A stretch of 64,000 nucleotides of DNA from Bacillus_BA songklensis (lineage in GTDB: Bacteria; Bacillota; Bacilli; Bacillales; Bacillaceae_H), in NCBI RefSeq assembly GCF_042649685.1, contig NZ_JBHRZT010000020.1:434001-498000 (forward strand), in the 5' to 3' direction. This document shows positions 54,074 through 62,517 of the stretch, piece after piece. The notes under the pieces were generated by a model. The model did no database searches. It was not told where the DNA came from and saw only the letters and a list, made by a program, of their open reading frames with translations. The translations under genes and the position numbers were made by a program. Numbering within the stretch: position 1 is the first letter of the stretch; each line of letters starts with the position of its first letter.

Positions 54074-54221
54074 AACAGAAATAGTTGCGATAGCAATAAA
54101 AGGCGCCAAATATTACGAGTAAAATAAACAATACGATGATAACTGCAATCCAGACACCGTACCCACGGCTGTAGCCTCCCCCTCCATACGGGCCATAAGC
54201 TGGATAACCATATGGATACAT
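54072..54221 (-). CDS. YjcZ-type small sporulation protein
   Basis: This 49-aa peptide has a Tyr/Gly/Pro-rich N-terminus (MYPYGYPAYGPYGGGGYSRG), one membrane helix (about 23-40) and a cysteine-containing C-terminus. That layout matches the YjcZ family of small Bacillus sporulation peptides. ATG follows GAGGGGGGACTTTC. Confidence 0.8.
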   Translation of the reverse strand: MYPYGYPAYGPYGGGGYSRGYGVWIAVIIVLFILLVIFGAFYCYRNYFC

Positions 54222-54657
54222 GAAAGTCCCCCCTCATATGCTTATTTACTACTACCTTATGTAAGCCTGCCAAAATGGTATAGGCTTCTGTCCGCCTGCA
54301 AACAAAATCCCTTTACAGATTTGCCATGATACAGTAACAATGTTGGCAAAAACGTCCCCTCTGCTTTCAAAAGATGCAGGGTACATTAAAGATAGATCCT
54401 TTATCCCTGCCATCAGAGGCGAGAAAGATTTTTCATCGAACCCCCTTCTTTTATCACTTTCGCAATCAACACTAAAAACATAATAATTCTTGTTACGAAT
54501 ATTAAAAGCCGATTCCCCACGATGCTCTCTTCTCCCTTGCGTTCAATAAAGTTTCAAAAAAATTGTGCGGATGATCATAAAAATCATAAGGAATTTGTCG
54601 ATAAAATGGTATAGGTAAATCCTTTTTCCTTTAAAATATACTTTTCAGGGTGATTGT
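54222..54657. other. 436-bp region upstream of motA
   Basis: Apart from the SigD-type promoter at 54578-54604 and the ribosome site of the YjcZ-type gene, I see no gene or strong structure here. Confidence 0.5.
54578..54604 (+). promoter_or_regulatory. predicted SigD promoter of motAB
   Basis: TAAA-N15-GTCGATAA closely matches the SigD consensus TAAA-N15-GCCGATAT. It lies 53 nt before motA. SigD drives motAB in B. subtilis. Confidence 0.75.
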
Positions 54658-55464
54658 ATGGACAAAACTTCCTTATTAGGCCTTATTTTAGGAATCATTG
54701 CCATTTTCGTCGGAATGATTTTAAAAGGGGTCAATCCAACTGTTTTACTTAACGTTCCGGCCCTACTCATTATTTTTGTAGGTACGATAGCGGCTGTTAC
54801 GATTGCATTTCCAACTCGAGATATTAAAAACATCTCAAAGCTCTTCGGGATTTTATTTAAAGAGGACAAAACATCGAATGTAGAAGAATTAATCCCTTTA
54901 TTTGTTGATTTGGCCACTGTTGCTCGCAGAGAAGGATTGTTAGCATTAGAAAGCCAGGTTTCAACTATCGAAGATTCCTTTTTGAGAAATGGTCTGGAAT
55001 TGGCTGTAGATGGTCAAACCCAAGAATTTATCCGTGATATCATGACCGAAGAAATTGCAGCTATGGAGGAACGTCATCAAACAGGTGCTGCCATTTTCGC
55101 CCAAGCGGGCACATATGCCCCTACTCTAGGGGTTTTAGGCGCCGTTGTAGGGCTCATTGCAGCTCTGTCAGACATGAACAACATTGAAGCACTTGGTCAT
55201 GCCATTAGCTCAGCATTCGTTGCCACGTTATTTGGAATCTTTAGCGGTTATGTATTATGGCACCCTTTTGCCAACAAATTAAAACGGAAATCGAAGCACG
55301 AAGTAAAAATCCGCTACATTATGGTAGAAGGCGTTCTATCAATTGTGGAAGGTCAAGCGCCAAACGTAATTGAACGCAAGCTTACTTCTTTTTTACCCGT
55401 ACATGAGCGTCAAAAATACTTTGCTGAAGGTGAAGTGAAAAATGAAGAAAAAGCATCAGCATAA
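54658..55464 (+). CDS. motA: flagellar stator protein MotA
   Basis: This 268-aa proton-channel subunit has four membrane helices (two near the N-terminus, two at about 150-205; TYAPTLGVLGAVVGLIAAL) and a cytosolic domain with the torque-generating charges (VARREGLLALE). It resembles B. subtilis MotA (MDKTSL start) more than MotP. The ATG follows GGTGATTGT; it overlaps motB by 23 bp. Confidence 0.96.
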   Translation: MDKTSLLGLILGIIAIFVGMILKGVNPTVLLNVPALLIIFVGTIAAVTIAFPTRDIKNISKLFGILFKEDKTSNVEELIPLFVDLATVARREGLLALESQVSTIEDSFLRNGLELAVDGQTQEFIRDIMTEEIAAMEERHQTGAAIFAQAGTYAPTLGVLGAVVGLIAALSDMNNIEALGHAISSAFVATLFGIFSGYVLWHPFANKLKRKSKHEVKIRYIMVEGVLSIVEGQAPNVIERKLTSFLPVHERQKYFAEGEVKNEEKASA

Positions 55465-56191
55465 AGATCATGAAGAACATGTTGACGAGTCATGGCTCAT
55501 CCCATACGCGGATTTACTAACGCTTTTATTGGCCTTATTCATCGTTTTGTTTTCCATGAGCAGCTTAGATGCCGTTAAATTCAAACAAATGGCAAATGCA
55601 TTTAGTTCATCCCTAAATGGAGGAACAGGTGTTTTAGAGTACCCAAGTCCCATTCCTCCTGAACAGCCGCTCTCACTCAATCAAGAGCAAAAAAATGGGC
55701 AGATGGCGGATGCGGAGAAAAAGTCTCTCCAAGAAATTCAAGACAAAGTCAACCATTATATAAAAGACCGGCAATTAACGGGAAAATTAAAAACAACCTT
55801 AACAGATGAAGGGCTGCTTATCACAATTTTAGATAATGTATTATTCGATTCCGGCATTGCCGAAGTTCGACCAGCAGATCATCAGCTTGCAAAGGAAATT
55901 TCCCAATTGCTCGTTATGGAAACTCCAAAGAACATCATCATAAGCGGGCATACCGATAACGTACCGATTCGTAACGGCCGTTTTGACTCAAACTGGGACT
56001 TAAGCGTCATGCGTGCAGTTAATTTCATGAAAGTACTATTGGAAAATAAAAATTTAAACCCTGCCCTGTTTAGTGCCAAAGGCTATGGAGAATATAAACC
56101 GATTGCCAGTAACTCTACCGATAACGGAAGGTTAAAAAACCGGCGCGTTGAGATTTTGATTGTTCCTAATGAACCGATCAATAAACAGTGA
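55442..56191 (+). CDS. motB: flagellar stator protein MotB
   Basis: This 249-aa stator subunit has one membrane helix with the proton-binding Asp24 (PYADLLTLLLALFIVLFSMS) and a C-terminal OmpA-like peptidoglycan domain (ISGHTDNVPIRNGRFDSNWD, NRRVEILI). It overlaps motA, so translation is coupled. Confidence 0.96.
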   Translation: MKKKHQHKDHEEHVDESWLIPYADLLTLLLALFIVLFSMSSLDAVKFKQMANAFSSSLNGGTGVLEYPSPIPPEQPLSLNQEQKNGQMADAEKKSLQEIQDKVNHYIKDRQLTGKLKTTLTDEGLLITILDNVLFDSGIAEVRPADHQLAKEISQLLVMETPKNIIISGHTDNVPIRNGRFDSNWDLSVMRAVNFMKVLLENKNLNPALFSAKGYGEYKPIASNSTDNGRLKNRRVEILIVPNEPINKQ

Positions 56192-56201
56192 GCACATTCT
56201 T

Positions 56202-56226
56202 GACCTGCAAAAGCAGGTCTTTTTTT
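56202..56226 (+). terminator. motAB terminator
   Basis: GACCTGC pairs with GCAGGTC over AAAA, followed by seven T. Confidence 0.92.
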
Positions 56227-56315
56227 GTGGTACAGACACAGTCAAGCAAACATGGGCATATGAATAAAGTACGGGTTAGGGTTTGGATTTAGAGATAAAA
56301 CCCGGAGGTGAGGAC

Positions 56316-57029
56316 ATGTCCGCATTCGTTACAGGATTAAGTTACTTGATCAAAGAGCTCATTTTCTTAGTGTCTTATGTGAAAAACAATGCTTTTCCAC
56401 AACCCCTTTCTGCGAGTGAAGAAAAAAAATACTTACTGTTGATGGAGCAGGGCGACTTAGAAGCAAGAAACTTGCTCATTGAACATAATTTGCGTTTGGT
56501 TGCCCATATCGTCAAAAAATTTGAAAACACGGGCGAAGATTCAGAAGACTTAATTTCCATTGGTACGATCGGATTGATTAAAGCGATTGAAAGTTACTCG
56601 CAGGGAAAGGGAACGAAACTAGCAACATATGCGGCCAGATGTATCGAAAACGAGATTTTGATGCATTTGCGTGCCTTGAAGAAAACAAAAAAAGATGTAT
56701 CACTTCATGATCCAATCGGCCAAGATAAAGAGGGTAACGAGATTAGCTTGATTGATGTTCTGAAATCTGAGTCAGATGATGTGATTGATACGATTCAACT
56801 TAATATGGAGCTTGAAAAAATCAAAGAATACATCGATATTTTGGATGACCGGGAACGAGAAGTAATTGTGGGGCGGTTTGGCCTTGATTTGCAAAAGGAA
56901 AAAACACAGCGGGAAATCGCAAAAGAATTGGGAATTTCCCGAAGCTATGTATCTCGTATTGAGAAAAGAGCATTGATGAAGATATTTCATGAATTTTTCC
57001 GGGCCGAAAAAGAAAAGAAAACAAAATAA
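56316..57029 (+). CDS. sigK: sporulation sigma factor SigK
   Basis: This 237-aa late mother-cell sigma factor is in one piece. The N-terminal prosequence region (about 20 residues, ending near LIFLVSYVKNNAF) must be removed by SpoIVFB. Region 2 has ISIGTIGLIKAIESY and region 4.2 has TQREIAKELGISRSYVSRIE. ATG at 56316 follows CGGAGGTGAGGAC. In B. subtilis 168 the gene is split by the skin element; here there is no insertion. Confidence 0.97.
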   Translation: MSAFVTGLSYLIKELIFLVSYVKNNAFPQPLSASEEKKYLLLMEQGDLEARNLLIEHNLRLVAHIVKKFENTGEDSEDLISIGTIGLIKAIESYSQGKGTKLATYAARCIENEILMHLRALKKTKKDVSLHDPIGQDKEGNEISLIDVLKSESDDVIDTIQLNMELEKIKEYIDILDDREREVIVGRFGLDLQKEKTQREIAKELGISRSYVSRIEKRALMKIFHEFFRAEKEKKTK

Positions 57030-57030
57030 A

Positions 57031-57068
57031 AGACAGACAAGGCGGACATTGTCTTGTCTGTCTTTTTT
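57031..57068 (+). terminator. sigK terminator
   Basis: AGACAGACAAG pairs with CTTGTCTGTCT, 11-nt loop, followed by TTTTT. Confidence 0.9.
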
Positions 57069-57267
57069 ATTCTTATCATCTTCCTTTACTACGCCATACG
57101 CGCATAGGAAGAATGATGATTCGAAGCATAATCAAACAAAATCCCTCCTAACCAACAGCTTGCTCATTTAGGTGGAATCTTTCTCCACCTTTAACCATGT
57201 AATCACCGTAAATGACATTCCTTGAAACATATTCTTCACACCTTTCCATTGGTATTTTTGTTTGTGA

Positions 57268-57408
57268 TTAAAACATACGATAAAATTCGTATTTTCGATC
57301 CATGATTTCTTCTTCGATTTCATGTAAACGCCTCTCATGCTCGATTTCTTCGGCTGTTAACGGGCGGCGTGTAATAGTAATCGTTAAAAAGAATAGGTTC
57401 AGTGTCAT
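57268..57408 (-). CDS. yrzI: YrzI-type small protein
   Basis: This 46-aa peptide begins MTLNLFFLTITITRRPLTAE and continues as a charged helix (EIEHERRLHEIEEE). Its N-terminus matches the YrzI family of Bacillus peptides of unknown role. ATG at 57408 follows AAGGAGGTGATTAGT, a very strong ribosome site. Confidence 0.8.
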   Translation of the reverse strand: MTLNLFFLTITITRRPLTAEEIEHERRLHEIEEEIMDRKYEFYRMF

Positions 57409-57462
57409 ACTAATCACCTCCTTGACCGGGAATGTTCACATTGTAAATATGATTCTTTAGAC

Positions 57463-57533
57463 ATAAAAAAGCCACAGGGGGTACCTGCAGCTCCATAAAA
57501 AAGCCACAGGTATATACTATCCTCACCCGTGGC
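57463..57533 (-). terminator. duplicated terminator
   Basis: On minus AGCCACGGGT...ACCTGTGGCT plus TTTTTT is followed directly by a second, imperfect copy AGCTGCAGG...CCTGTGGCT plus TTTTTT. The arms share CCTGTGGCTTTTTTATG, so the unit looks duplicated. It would end transcripts from 57554-57646. Confidence 0.65.
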
Positions 57534-57553
57534 TAAAATGTCTTTAATAAGAA

Positions 57554-57646
57554 TCAATAGTTTACAATGCTCTGATAGGTGGTCGAATAGTTATGATGGT
57601 AATGCTTATAAAGTTGCACGGTTACAGATACATGCGTTACTACCAT
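57554..57646 (-). CDS. candidate 30-aa peptide
   Basis: The frame begins MVVTHVSVTVQLYKHYHHNY and ends with TGA. It is supported by a good site (GGGAGGTCGAGTAAA before ATG) and a terminator 21 nt downstream. I recognise no family. It may be a leader or a diverged relative of the neighbouring YrzI-type gene. Confidence 0.4.
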   Translation of the reverse strand: MVVTHVSVTVQLYKHYHHNYSTTYQSIVNY

Positions 57647-57745
57647 TTTACTCGACCTCCCTTCTGGAATAATTCACTTATTACATTGGTAATTATATCC
57701 ATTAAAAGAGCGATTGTAAACCACTTTTTGTAAAAATAGGTAAAT

Positions 57746-57985
57746 TTAATTTTCTTCTTTCTCCATTTCTTTGTTCATTTTTTTAATTTTATAGGCAAAA
57801 TAAAAAGCGCCGCCTAATAAAACAGCTGTTGTTCCCATCATAACATCCATTTGAAGAGGATCTTTTTCTCCGTTTCCAATAACGGTTCCTAAATATAAAA
57901 ACGTGCTGACTGCTAATAATATATATATAAAACGTGTGTAGTCGGAAATTTTCGTTTGTAGTTCACGAATCATTTTTTCATTCAT
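57746..57985 (-). CDS. yrhC: YrhC family membrane protein
   Basis: This 79-aa protein has two membrane helices (about 18-36 and 50-66) and charged ends. It matches B. subtilis YrhC (76 aa), last gene of the yrrT-mtnN-mccA-mccB-yrhC operon. Function is unknown. ATG follows AGGGGGAAATGAATA. Confidence 0.9.
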   Translation of the reverse strand: MNEKMIRELQTKISDYTRFIYILLAVSTFLYLGTVIGNGEKDPLQMDVMMGTTAVLLGGAFYFAYKIKKMNKEMEKEEN

Positions 57986-58134
57986 TATTCATTTCCCCCT
58001 TACTTAAGGCTCCAATTCCAATGTAACACAGACTAGCAGTCTATGAATCATGTAATTTTATCCAGTATGTTTATACTTTAGATACAGGGGAAAATGAATA
58101 AATTGGGTAAAATAAAAAACTGGTTTTGCAAACA

Positions 58135-58186
58135 AACGGGGATGACCCAAAAGGCAGCAAATCATGCCTGCCGAGTCATCCCCGTT
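58135..58186. repeat. CCCAAAAGG hairpin repeat (family D), copy 7
   Basis: AACGGGGATGAC pairs perfectly with GTCATCCCCGTT, with inner GGCAG/CTGCC. It lies 26 nt past the mccB stop. Its outer arm shares GGGGATGAC with copy 1 at 10443. Confidence 0.7.
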
Positions 58187-58211
58187 CTCAGTTCAACTGA
58201 TTTAAAAATTT

Positions 58212-59345
58212 TTAAGATAAAGCTGCTGTTAAATCCTCAATTAAGTCTTCCACATCTTCGATTCCGACTGAGATACGGATTAATCCATCAGTAATTCCCA
58301 ATTCCTCCCGACGCTCTTTTGGGATAGAAGCATGGGTCATCTTAGCCGGTACAGAGATTAAACTTTCTACCGCTCCAAGGCTTTCAGCTAACGTAAAGTA
58401 TTTGACGCTGTTTAATACTTGATCCGCCTTTTCTTGACTGCCTACATCAAACGATACCATTCCTCCAAAACCGCTTGCCTGCTTTTTCGCGATCTCATGG
58501 TTCGGATGGGTTTCCAAGCCTGGATAATACACTTTTTCCACTTGTGGATGATTTACTAAAAACTCCACAATCTTTCTCGTATTCGCTTCATGTTCTTCCA
58601 TACGGATGCCCAATGTTTTGATGCCCCTCATAAGCAGCCAGGAATCTTGAGGTCCCAGGACGCCTCCTGTTGAATTTTGGACAAAGTGGAGGTCCTGCGC
58701 TAATTGAGCTGAGTTGACAACGACTAATCCCGCTACCACATCACTGTGGCCTCCTAAATACTTTGTCGCACTATGAAGGACAATGTCGGCTCCTAATTCA
58801 ATCGGAGTCTGCCAATACGGAGTGCTAAATGTATTATCGACAATTGTTAACAAGTTATGCTGTTTCGCAATTGCTGCAGCACCTTGAATATCAGTGATCT
58901 TTAACAGTGGGTTTGTAGGTGTTTCCAAGTAGATCGCCTTTGTCGTCGGGCGAATTTCTTTTTCAATATTCTCTAGGTTGCTCGTATCCACGAATGTTGC
59001 TTCAATTCCTAATCGATTTAACACTTTCGTCATCACGCGGTATGTCCCGCCATATACGTCATCGGTCAAGATTACATGATCCCCGCTGTTAAACAACATC
59101 ATAACGGCCGTAATGGCCGCCATGCCTGAGCCAAACGCAAACCCTGCCTGGCCGCCTTCGATATCTTTAATCAATTCTTCCAATGCATGACGTGTCGGGT
59201 TACCTGTACGGGAATATTCAAATCCTTTATGTCCCCCTACACCTTCTTGTTTATACGTACTTACTTGATATATAGGTACAGAGACCGCACCTGTATGTGG
59301 ATCTCCTGCGATTCCGCCATGGATCAATCTCGTTTTTCGTTTCAT
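58212..59345 (-). CDS. mccB: cystathionine gamma-lyase / homocysteine gamma-lyase
   Basis: This 377-aa PLP enzyme splits cystathionine to cysteine and can desulfurate homocysteine. Seen are FEYSRTGNPTR, FGSGMAAITAV, ETPTNPLLK and the PLP lysine at K195 in HSATKYLGGHSD. ATG at 59345 follows GAGGGGGGCATTTAAC, one nt after the mccA stop; a reading six codons longer starts inside mccA. Confidence 0.96.
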   Translation of the reverse strand: MKRKTRLIHGGIAGDPHTGAVSVPIYQVSTYKQEGVGGHKGFEYSRTGNPTRHALEELIKDIEGGQAGFAFGSGMAAITAVMMLFNSGDHVILTDDVYGGTYRVMTKVLNRLGIEATFVDTSNLENIEKEIRPTTKAIYLETPTNPLLKITDIQGAAAIAKQHNLLTIVDNTFSTPYWQTPIELGADIVLHSATKYLGGHSDVVAGLVVVNSAQLAQDLHFVQNSTGGVLGPQDSWLLMRGIKTLGIRMEEHEANTRKIVEFLVNHPQVEKVYYPGLETHPNHEIAKKQASGFGGMVSFDVGSQEKADQVLNSVKYFTLAESLGAVESLISVPAKMTHASIPKERREELGITDGLIRISVGIEDVEDLIEDLTAALS

Positions 59346-59346
59346 G

Positions 59347-60270
59347 TTAAATGCCCCCCTCATATATTTTCTTGCTTAAATAGCGTTCACTGCCATCCGG
59401 GAAAATCGTCACGATATTGGTACCTTCTTTTGCATTTTCGGCTTCTAACAATGCTGCGTGCAGAGCTGCACCCGACGAGCTACCAGCCAGAATTCCTTCT
59501 CTTCGGGCCAACTCTTTCACCCTCTTAAATGCATCCATATCCGAAATAGTATGAATTTCATTAAAATAAGTGGAATCCATGTATCCAGGTAAAAACTCCA
59601 TCCCGATTCCCTCCGTTTTATGCGGTCCGGGTTCTCCACCATTCAAAACCGAGCCTTCAGGTTCAACAATGACCGTTTTTATAGAAGGAAGCTTTTCTTT
59701 CAAAAATTTCGCCGTCCCCATAAAAGTGCCGCCGCTTCCTGCTCCTGCAACAAATATATCAATTTGGCCCTCCAGTTGTTCATAAAGTTCCGGTCCCAAT
59801 GTTTTATAATACGTCATGGGATTAGCGGGGTTGGCGAACTGCTGCGGTACATAAGCGTTTGGGATTTCCTGTGCAAGCTGCTGTGCTTTTGCAATTGCCC
59901 CTTTTATCCCTTCACTTGTTGGCGTATGAACAATTTGCGCACCAAGTGCTTTCATGATTTCTTGTTTTTCCATACTAAATTTTTCAGGGACGCAAAAAAT
60001 AACCTTTATGTCATGTTGAAGGGCTGATAATGCTAAACCGATACCTGTATTTCCTGCCGTGGGTTCAATAATGGTTCCGCCTTTAACTAATTCACCTGTT
60101 TGCAGCGCATTGTTAATGAGCTCCTGACCAAGTCGGTCCTTTACGCTGCCTCCCGGATTAAGGTATTCAAGCTTGGCGAACAAGCGCACTCCCCGTGGCA
60201 GTACAAATTTAGTCAGTTCAACAACAGGAGTTTCTCCAATTAATTCATGGATACTTTTGACAACCTTCAC
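59347..60270 (-). CDS. mccA: O-acetylserine-dependent cystathionine beta-synthase
   Basis: This 307-aa PLP enzyme (YrhA) makes cystathionine from homocysteine and O-acetylserine. The PLP lysine is in NPGGSVKDRLG, with EPTAGNTGIGLAL and the phosphate loop GAGSGGTFMG. It has no regulatory CBS domain, as in the bacterial MccA type. It lies 1 nt before mccB and 406 nt after mtnN. Confidence 0.95.
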   Translation of the reverse strand: MKVVKSIHELIGETPVVELTKFVLPRGVRLFAKLEYLNPGGSVKDRLGQELINNALQTGELVKGGTIIEPTAGNTGIGLALSALQHDIKVIFCVPEKFSMEKQEIMKALGAQIVHTPTSEGIKGAIAKAQQLAQEIPNAYVPQQFANPANPMTYYKTLGPELYEQLEGQIDIFVAGAGSGGTFMGTAKFLKEKLPSIKTVIVEPEGSVLNGGEPGPHKTEGIGMEFLPGYMDSTYFNEIHTISDMDAFKRVKELARREGILAGSSSGAALHAALLEAENAKEGTNIVTIFPDGSERYLSKKIYEGGI

Positions 60271-60676
60271 TCTTTCACCCCATCTAGCTTCTTAAAGATA
60301 AGTAAACCGACCACATTACTTGTAATTATATTCAAAAAAAAGGTTCTGTGTATCAGTCACTTTTTATTTTGGCTGTTTTCGTAAACATTATTGCTTTTTG
60401 ATCGTTTTTCAAAATACAACCCGTTTTGCAAACAGATGAAATTGCCTTTACATGTCTCGTATTCTGAAAAATACCAACCTAAAGCATCATAGGACAGGCG
60501 TTTGTTTGCCTATGGAATAAAAAGTCCACTACTTCATGCTGGCACGGCAGGGAGGAAGCCCTGTTGTGCCGGCTTTAACTTTATCCCGCGTTAACAGACC
60601 CCCTCTTCAAAACTTAGCGTAATCGGAGAAGTTTAAGTGGGGGATGAAGGAAAACCCCCACTGATGGAAGTTTCCT
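60271..60676. other. 406-bp region between mtnN and mccA
   Basis: No gene is seen. It holds a family B element (60579-60679), a hairpin GGCACGGCAGGG/CCCTGTTGTGCC (60541-60570), and a 180-bp T-rich stretch with a TATAAT-like box on minus (about 60327-60332) that could be a separate mccA promoter. Confidence 0.5.
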
Positions 60677-60679
60677 TTA
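60579..60679 (-). repeat. two-module intergenic repeat (family B), copy 2
   Basis: On minus from the mtnN stop codon: TAAAGGAAACTTCCATCAG plus GGGGG, then a hairpin AGTGGGGG/CCCCCACT, a linker, and GTTAACGCGGGATAAA. Module 1 differs by one base from the copy after yqfO. Confidence 0.65.
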
Positions 60680-61378
60680 TGCGTTCTTAAGCTTCTCTAC
60701 ACAGCGAAGAACAAGATTTGTCGAGTTCACTGCTGCTGTTTCTAAAAACTGTTCAAATGAAACGTTAGATTCTTTACCGGCGATATCTGATAAGGCCCGG
60801 ATAATGACAAATGGTGTTTTAAATTGATGACAAACCTGCGCAACCGCCGCTGCTTCCATTTCTACTGCCTGCAACTCCGTGAATTTTCCGCGCACAAACT
60901 CCACTCGAGTTGGATCGTTCATGAAAGAATCACCCGTTACAATTAATCCTTTCGCTACTTGAACATCAGTAATTTCTTTAGCGCTCTCCTCTGCGATGCT
61001 TATTAATGTTGCATCCGCCTCAAAAGCTGGCGGCATACCAGGTACTTGACCGTACTCATATCCAAAAGCCGTTACATCCACATCGTGATGACGCACTTCC
61101 GTTGAGACGACCACATCTCCTACATTCAGCAATGGATTGTATCCGCCCGCAGAGCCAGTATTGATGACATAATCAGGCTTAAATTTTTCCAATAAAATAG
61201 CTGTTGAAAGTGCAGCGTTTACTTTTCCGATTCCCGACTTTAATAATACGACATCGGTACCATTGACTGTTCCCTCTGAATATTCACAACCTGCAATAAT
61301 CGTCTCTTTGCGGTTTTCCAACTTTTCACGTAAAATGGTCACTTCTTCTTCCATTGCACCGATAATTGCTACTTTCAT
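60677..61378 (-). CDS. mtnN: MTA/SAH nucleosidase
   Basis: This 233-aa enzyme hydrolyses methylthioadenosine and S-adenosylhomocysteine. It starts KVAIIGAMEEEVTIL (catalytic acid in MEEE); VNTGSAGGY, EMEAAAVAQVC and ALSDIAGKES (catalytic Asp) follow. ATG at 61378 follows AAAGAGGGTCCAGC. The product S-ribosylhomocysteine feeds homocysteine to MccA. Confidence 0.97.
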   Translation of the reverse strand: MKVAIIGAMEEEVTILREKLENRKETIIAGCEYSEGTVNGTDVVLLKSGIGKVNAALSTAILLEKFKPDYVINTGSAGGYNPLLNVGDVVVSTEVRHHDVDVTAFGYEYGQVPGMPPAFEADATLISIAEESAKEITDVQVAKGLIVTGDSFMNDPTRVEFVRGKFTELQAVEMEAAAVAQVCHQFKTPFVIIRALSDIAGKESNVSFEQFLETAAVNSTNLVLRCVEKLKNA

Positions 61379-61404
61379 GCTGGACCCTCTTTCTCTTTCA
61401 ATCA

Positions 61405-62046
61405 TTATTTTTTCGTCGCATTTAATAACCAAACGAAATGATTATAGCGGTTGAATGTTACATCAAACCCGTGCTTCTCCAGAATGGCCCGCAATACAGG
61501 GATGGTCGTATAATATTCACGCTGTAAATCCTCTGCTAGGTTATTAAATTGCCGCTGTTTAGCTTGCTCGATTGTGTCGATAAACGACTGTTCGTTCTCA
61601 AACATTGTATCAGCAAATATTATTTTACCACCAGGTTGAAGAAACTTTCCATACTTTGCAACCGCTTCTTCTTTTTCTAAGTCTGTTAAATGATGAAAAG
61701 CATATGTGCTCACAATGCTGTCGACCTGTCCCTCCGGCAGCGGAAAGTTTAAGAAATCTCCATCCTCAATGGAAACTTTATTGTCCAGCTTTTCAAGTGC
61801 TAAATCTCTCATCGGTTTTGATGGCTCAATTCCATATACATTTAATCCTTTTTCAAGGAGTTTTGTCGTTAAATTCCCTGTCCCAACGCCAAATTCTATT
61901 ACATTCCCAAAAGCTGCATTTGCTGTTCCTTGCAAAATCTCTTCATACCGTGCAAATACTTCTTTATATTCTTCGTCATGCCCATAAACGGAAGAATCAT
62001 ATTGTTCTGCCCAATCCTCAAAAATGTTTAGAAACTCACGCCCCAT
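61405..62046 (-). CDS. yrrT: putative SAM methyltransferase YrrT
   Basis: This 213-aa class I methyltransferase has the SAM loop VIEFGVGTGNLTTKLLEKG. It matches B. subtilis YrrT (MGREF start), first gene of the methionine-to-cysteine operon; its substrate is unknown. ATG at 62046 follows AAGGAGTGCACAAA; a GTG three codons earlier overlaps that site. Confidence 0.94.
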   Translation of the reverse strand: MGREFLNIFEDWAEQYDSSVYGHDEEYKEVFARYEEILQGTANAAFGNVIEFGVGTGNLTTKLLEKGLNVYGIEPSKPMRDLALEKLDNKVSIEDGDFLNFPLPEGQVDSIVSTYAFHHLTDLEKEEAVAKYGKFLQPGGKIIFADTMFENEQSFIDTIEQAKQRQFNNLAEDLQREYYTTIPVLRAILEKHGFDVTFNRYNHFVWLLNATKK

Positions 62047-62059
62047 TTTGTGCACTCCT

Positions 62060-62100
62060 TTTAATACTTATAATTCCTATAAATATACTATGTTTTAAAG
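62060..62100 (-). promoter_or_regulatory. possible CymR-type control region of yrrT
   Basis: On minus ATATTTATAGGAATTATAAGT contains the GGAATT core known from CymR operators, with A/T-rich flanks. CymR represses this operon in B. subtilis. The match is by eye only. Confidence 0.3.
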
Positions 62101-62304
62101 CTTTAATTGTCCTTAAATTATCATAACTATTCGTTTTCATCAAGAAAAAATTATTCTATGTATAGTATTCGGGATACACCTGGTACAATCTGTACGTCGA
62201 AATTCCAACGGGTGAAGCTTCACTTTATCAATCTTTTCGTTTTTTAGGAAAATACCTTGTATACTATAAAAAGGAAAAGTGAAAAGATGGAGGGAGTTTT
62301 GAAA

Positions 62305-62517
62305 ATGCAGTTCAAATTAGAAGTATTAGAAGATAAAGTCGAATTCTTTGAAGCAAACGATTTAACAACATTAGAAAAACAAATCAATGAGAAAATTGAG
62401 CAAAACAAAGCGATTATGCTGGAAGTCCATCATGTCTCCCACCAAATGTCGATCGATTACGAACACGGGCGCAAATATTATTCTGCCGTTGTTCACTTTA
62501 AATTAAAAAGGCATTAG
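62305..62517 (+). CDS. yrzA: DUF2536 family protein YrzA
   Basis: This 70-aa protein begins MQFKLEVLEDKVEFFEANDL and ends YYSAVVHFKLKRH, matching the B. subtilis YrzA (DUF2536) pattern. Function is unknown. ATG at 62305 follows GGAGGGAGTTTTGAAA. It is divergent from yrrT. Its TAG stop codon is the start of a tandem repeat array. Confidence 0.88.
   Translation: MQFKLEVLEDKVEFFEANDLTTLEKQINEKIEQNKAIMLEVHHVSHQMSIDYEHGRKYYSAVVHFKLKRH

Noticed and set aside
54019..54273. 84-codon minus frame overlapping the YjcZ-type gene
   Set aside because: The 49-aa frame at 54072-54221 has the good ribosome site and a family-like sequence; the longer one is its out-of-frame shadow.
56227..56315. Possible SigE promoter for sigK
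   Set aside because: CATATGAAT matches the -10 only in part and no fitting -35 was found.
57115..57170. Very short minus frame (about 16 codons) after TAGGAGGG near 57150
   Set aside because: The ribosome-like sequence is good, but the frame is too short and has no support; it cannot be told from chance.
62205..62230. GTGAAGCTTCAC palindrome and TAAAGTGAAGC, similar to family B module 1
   Set aside because: Only about 11 bases match and there is no second module; probably chance.
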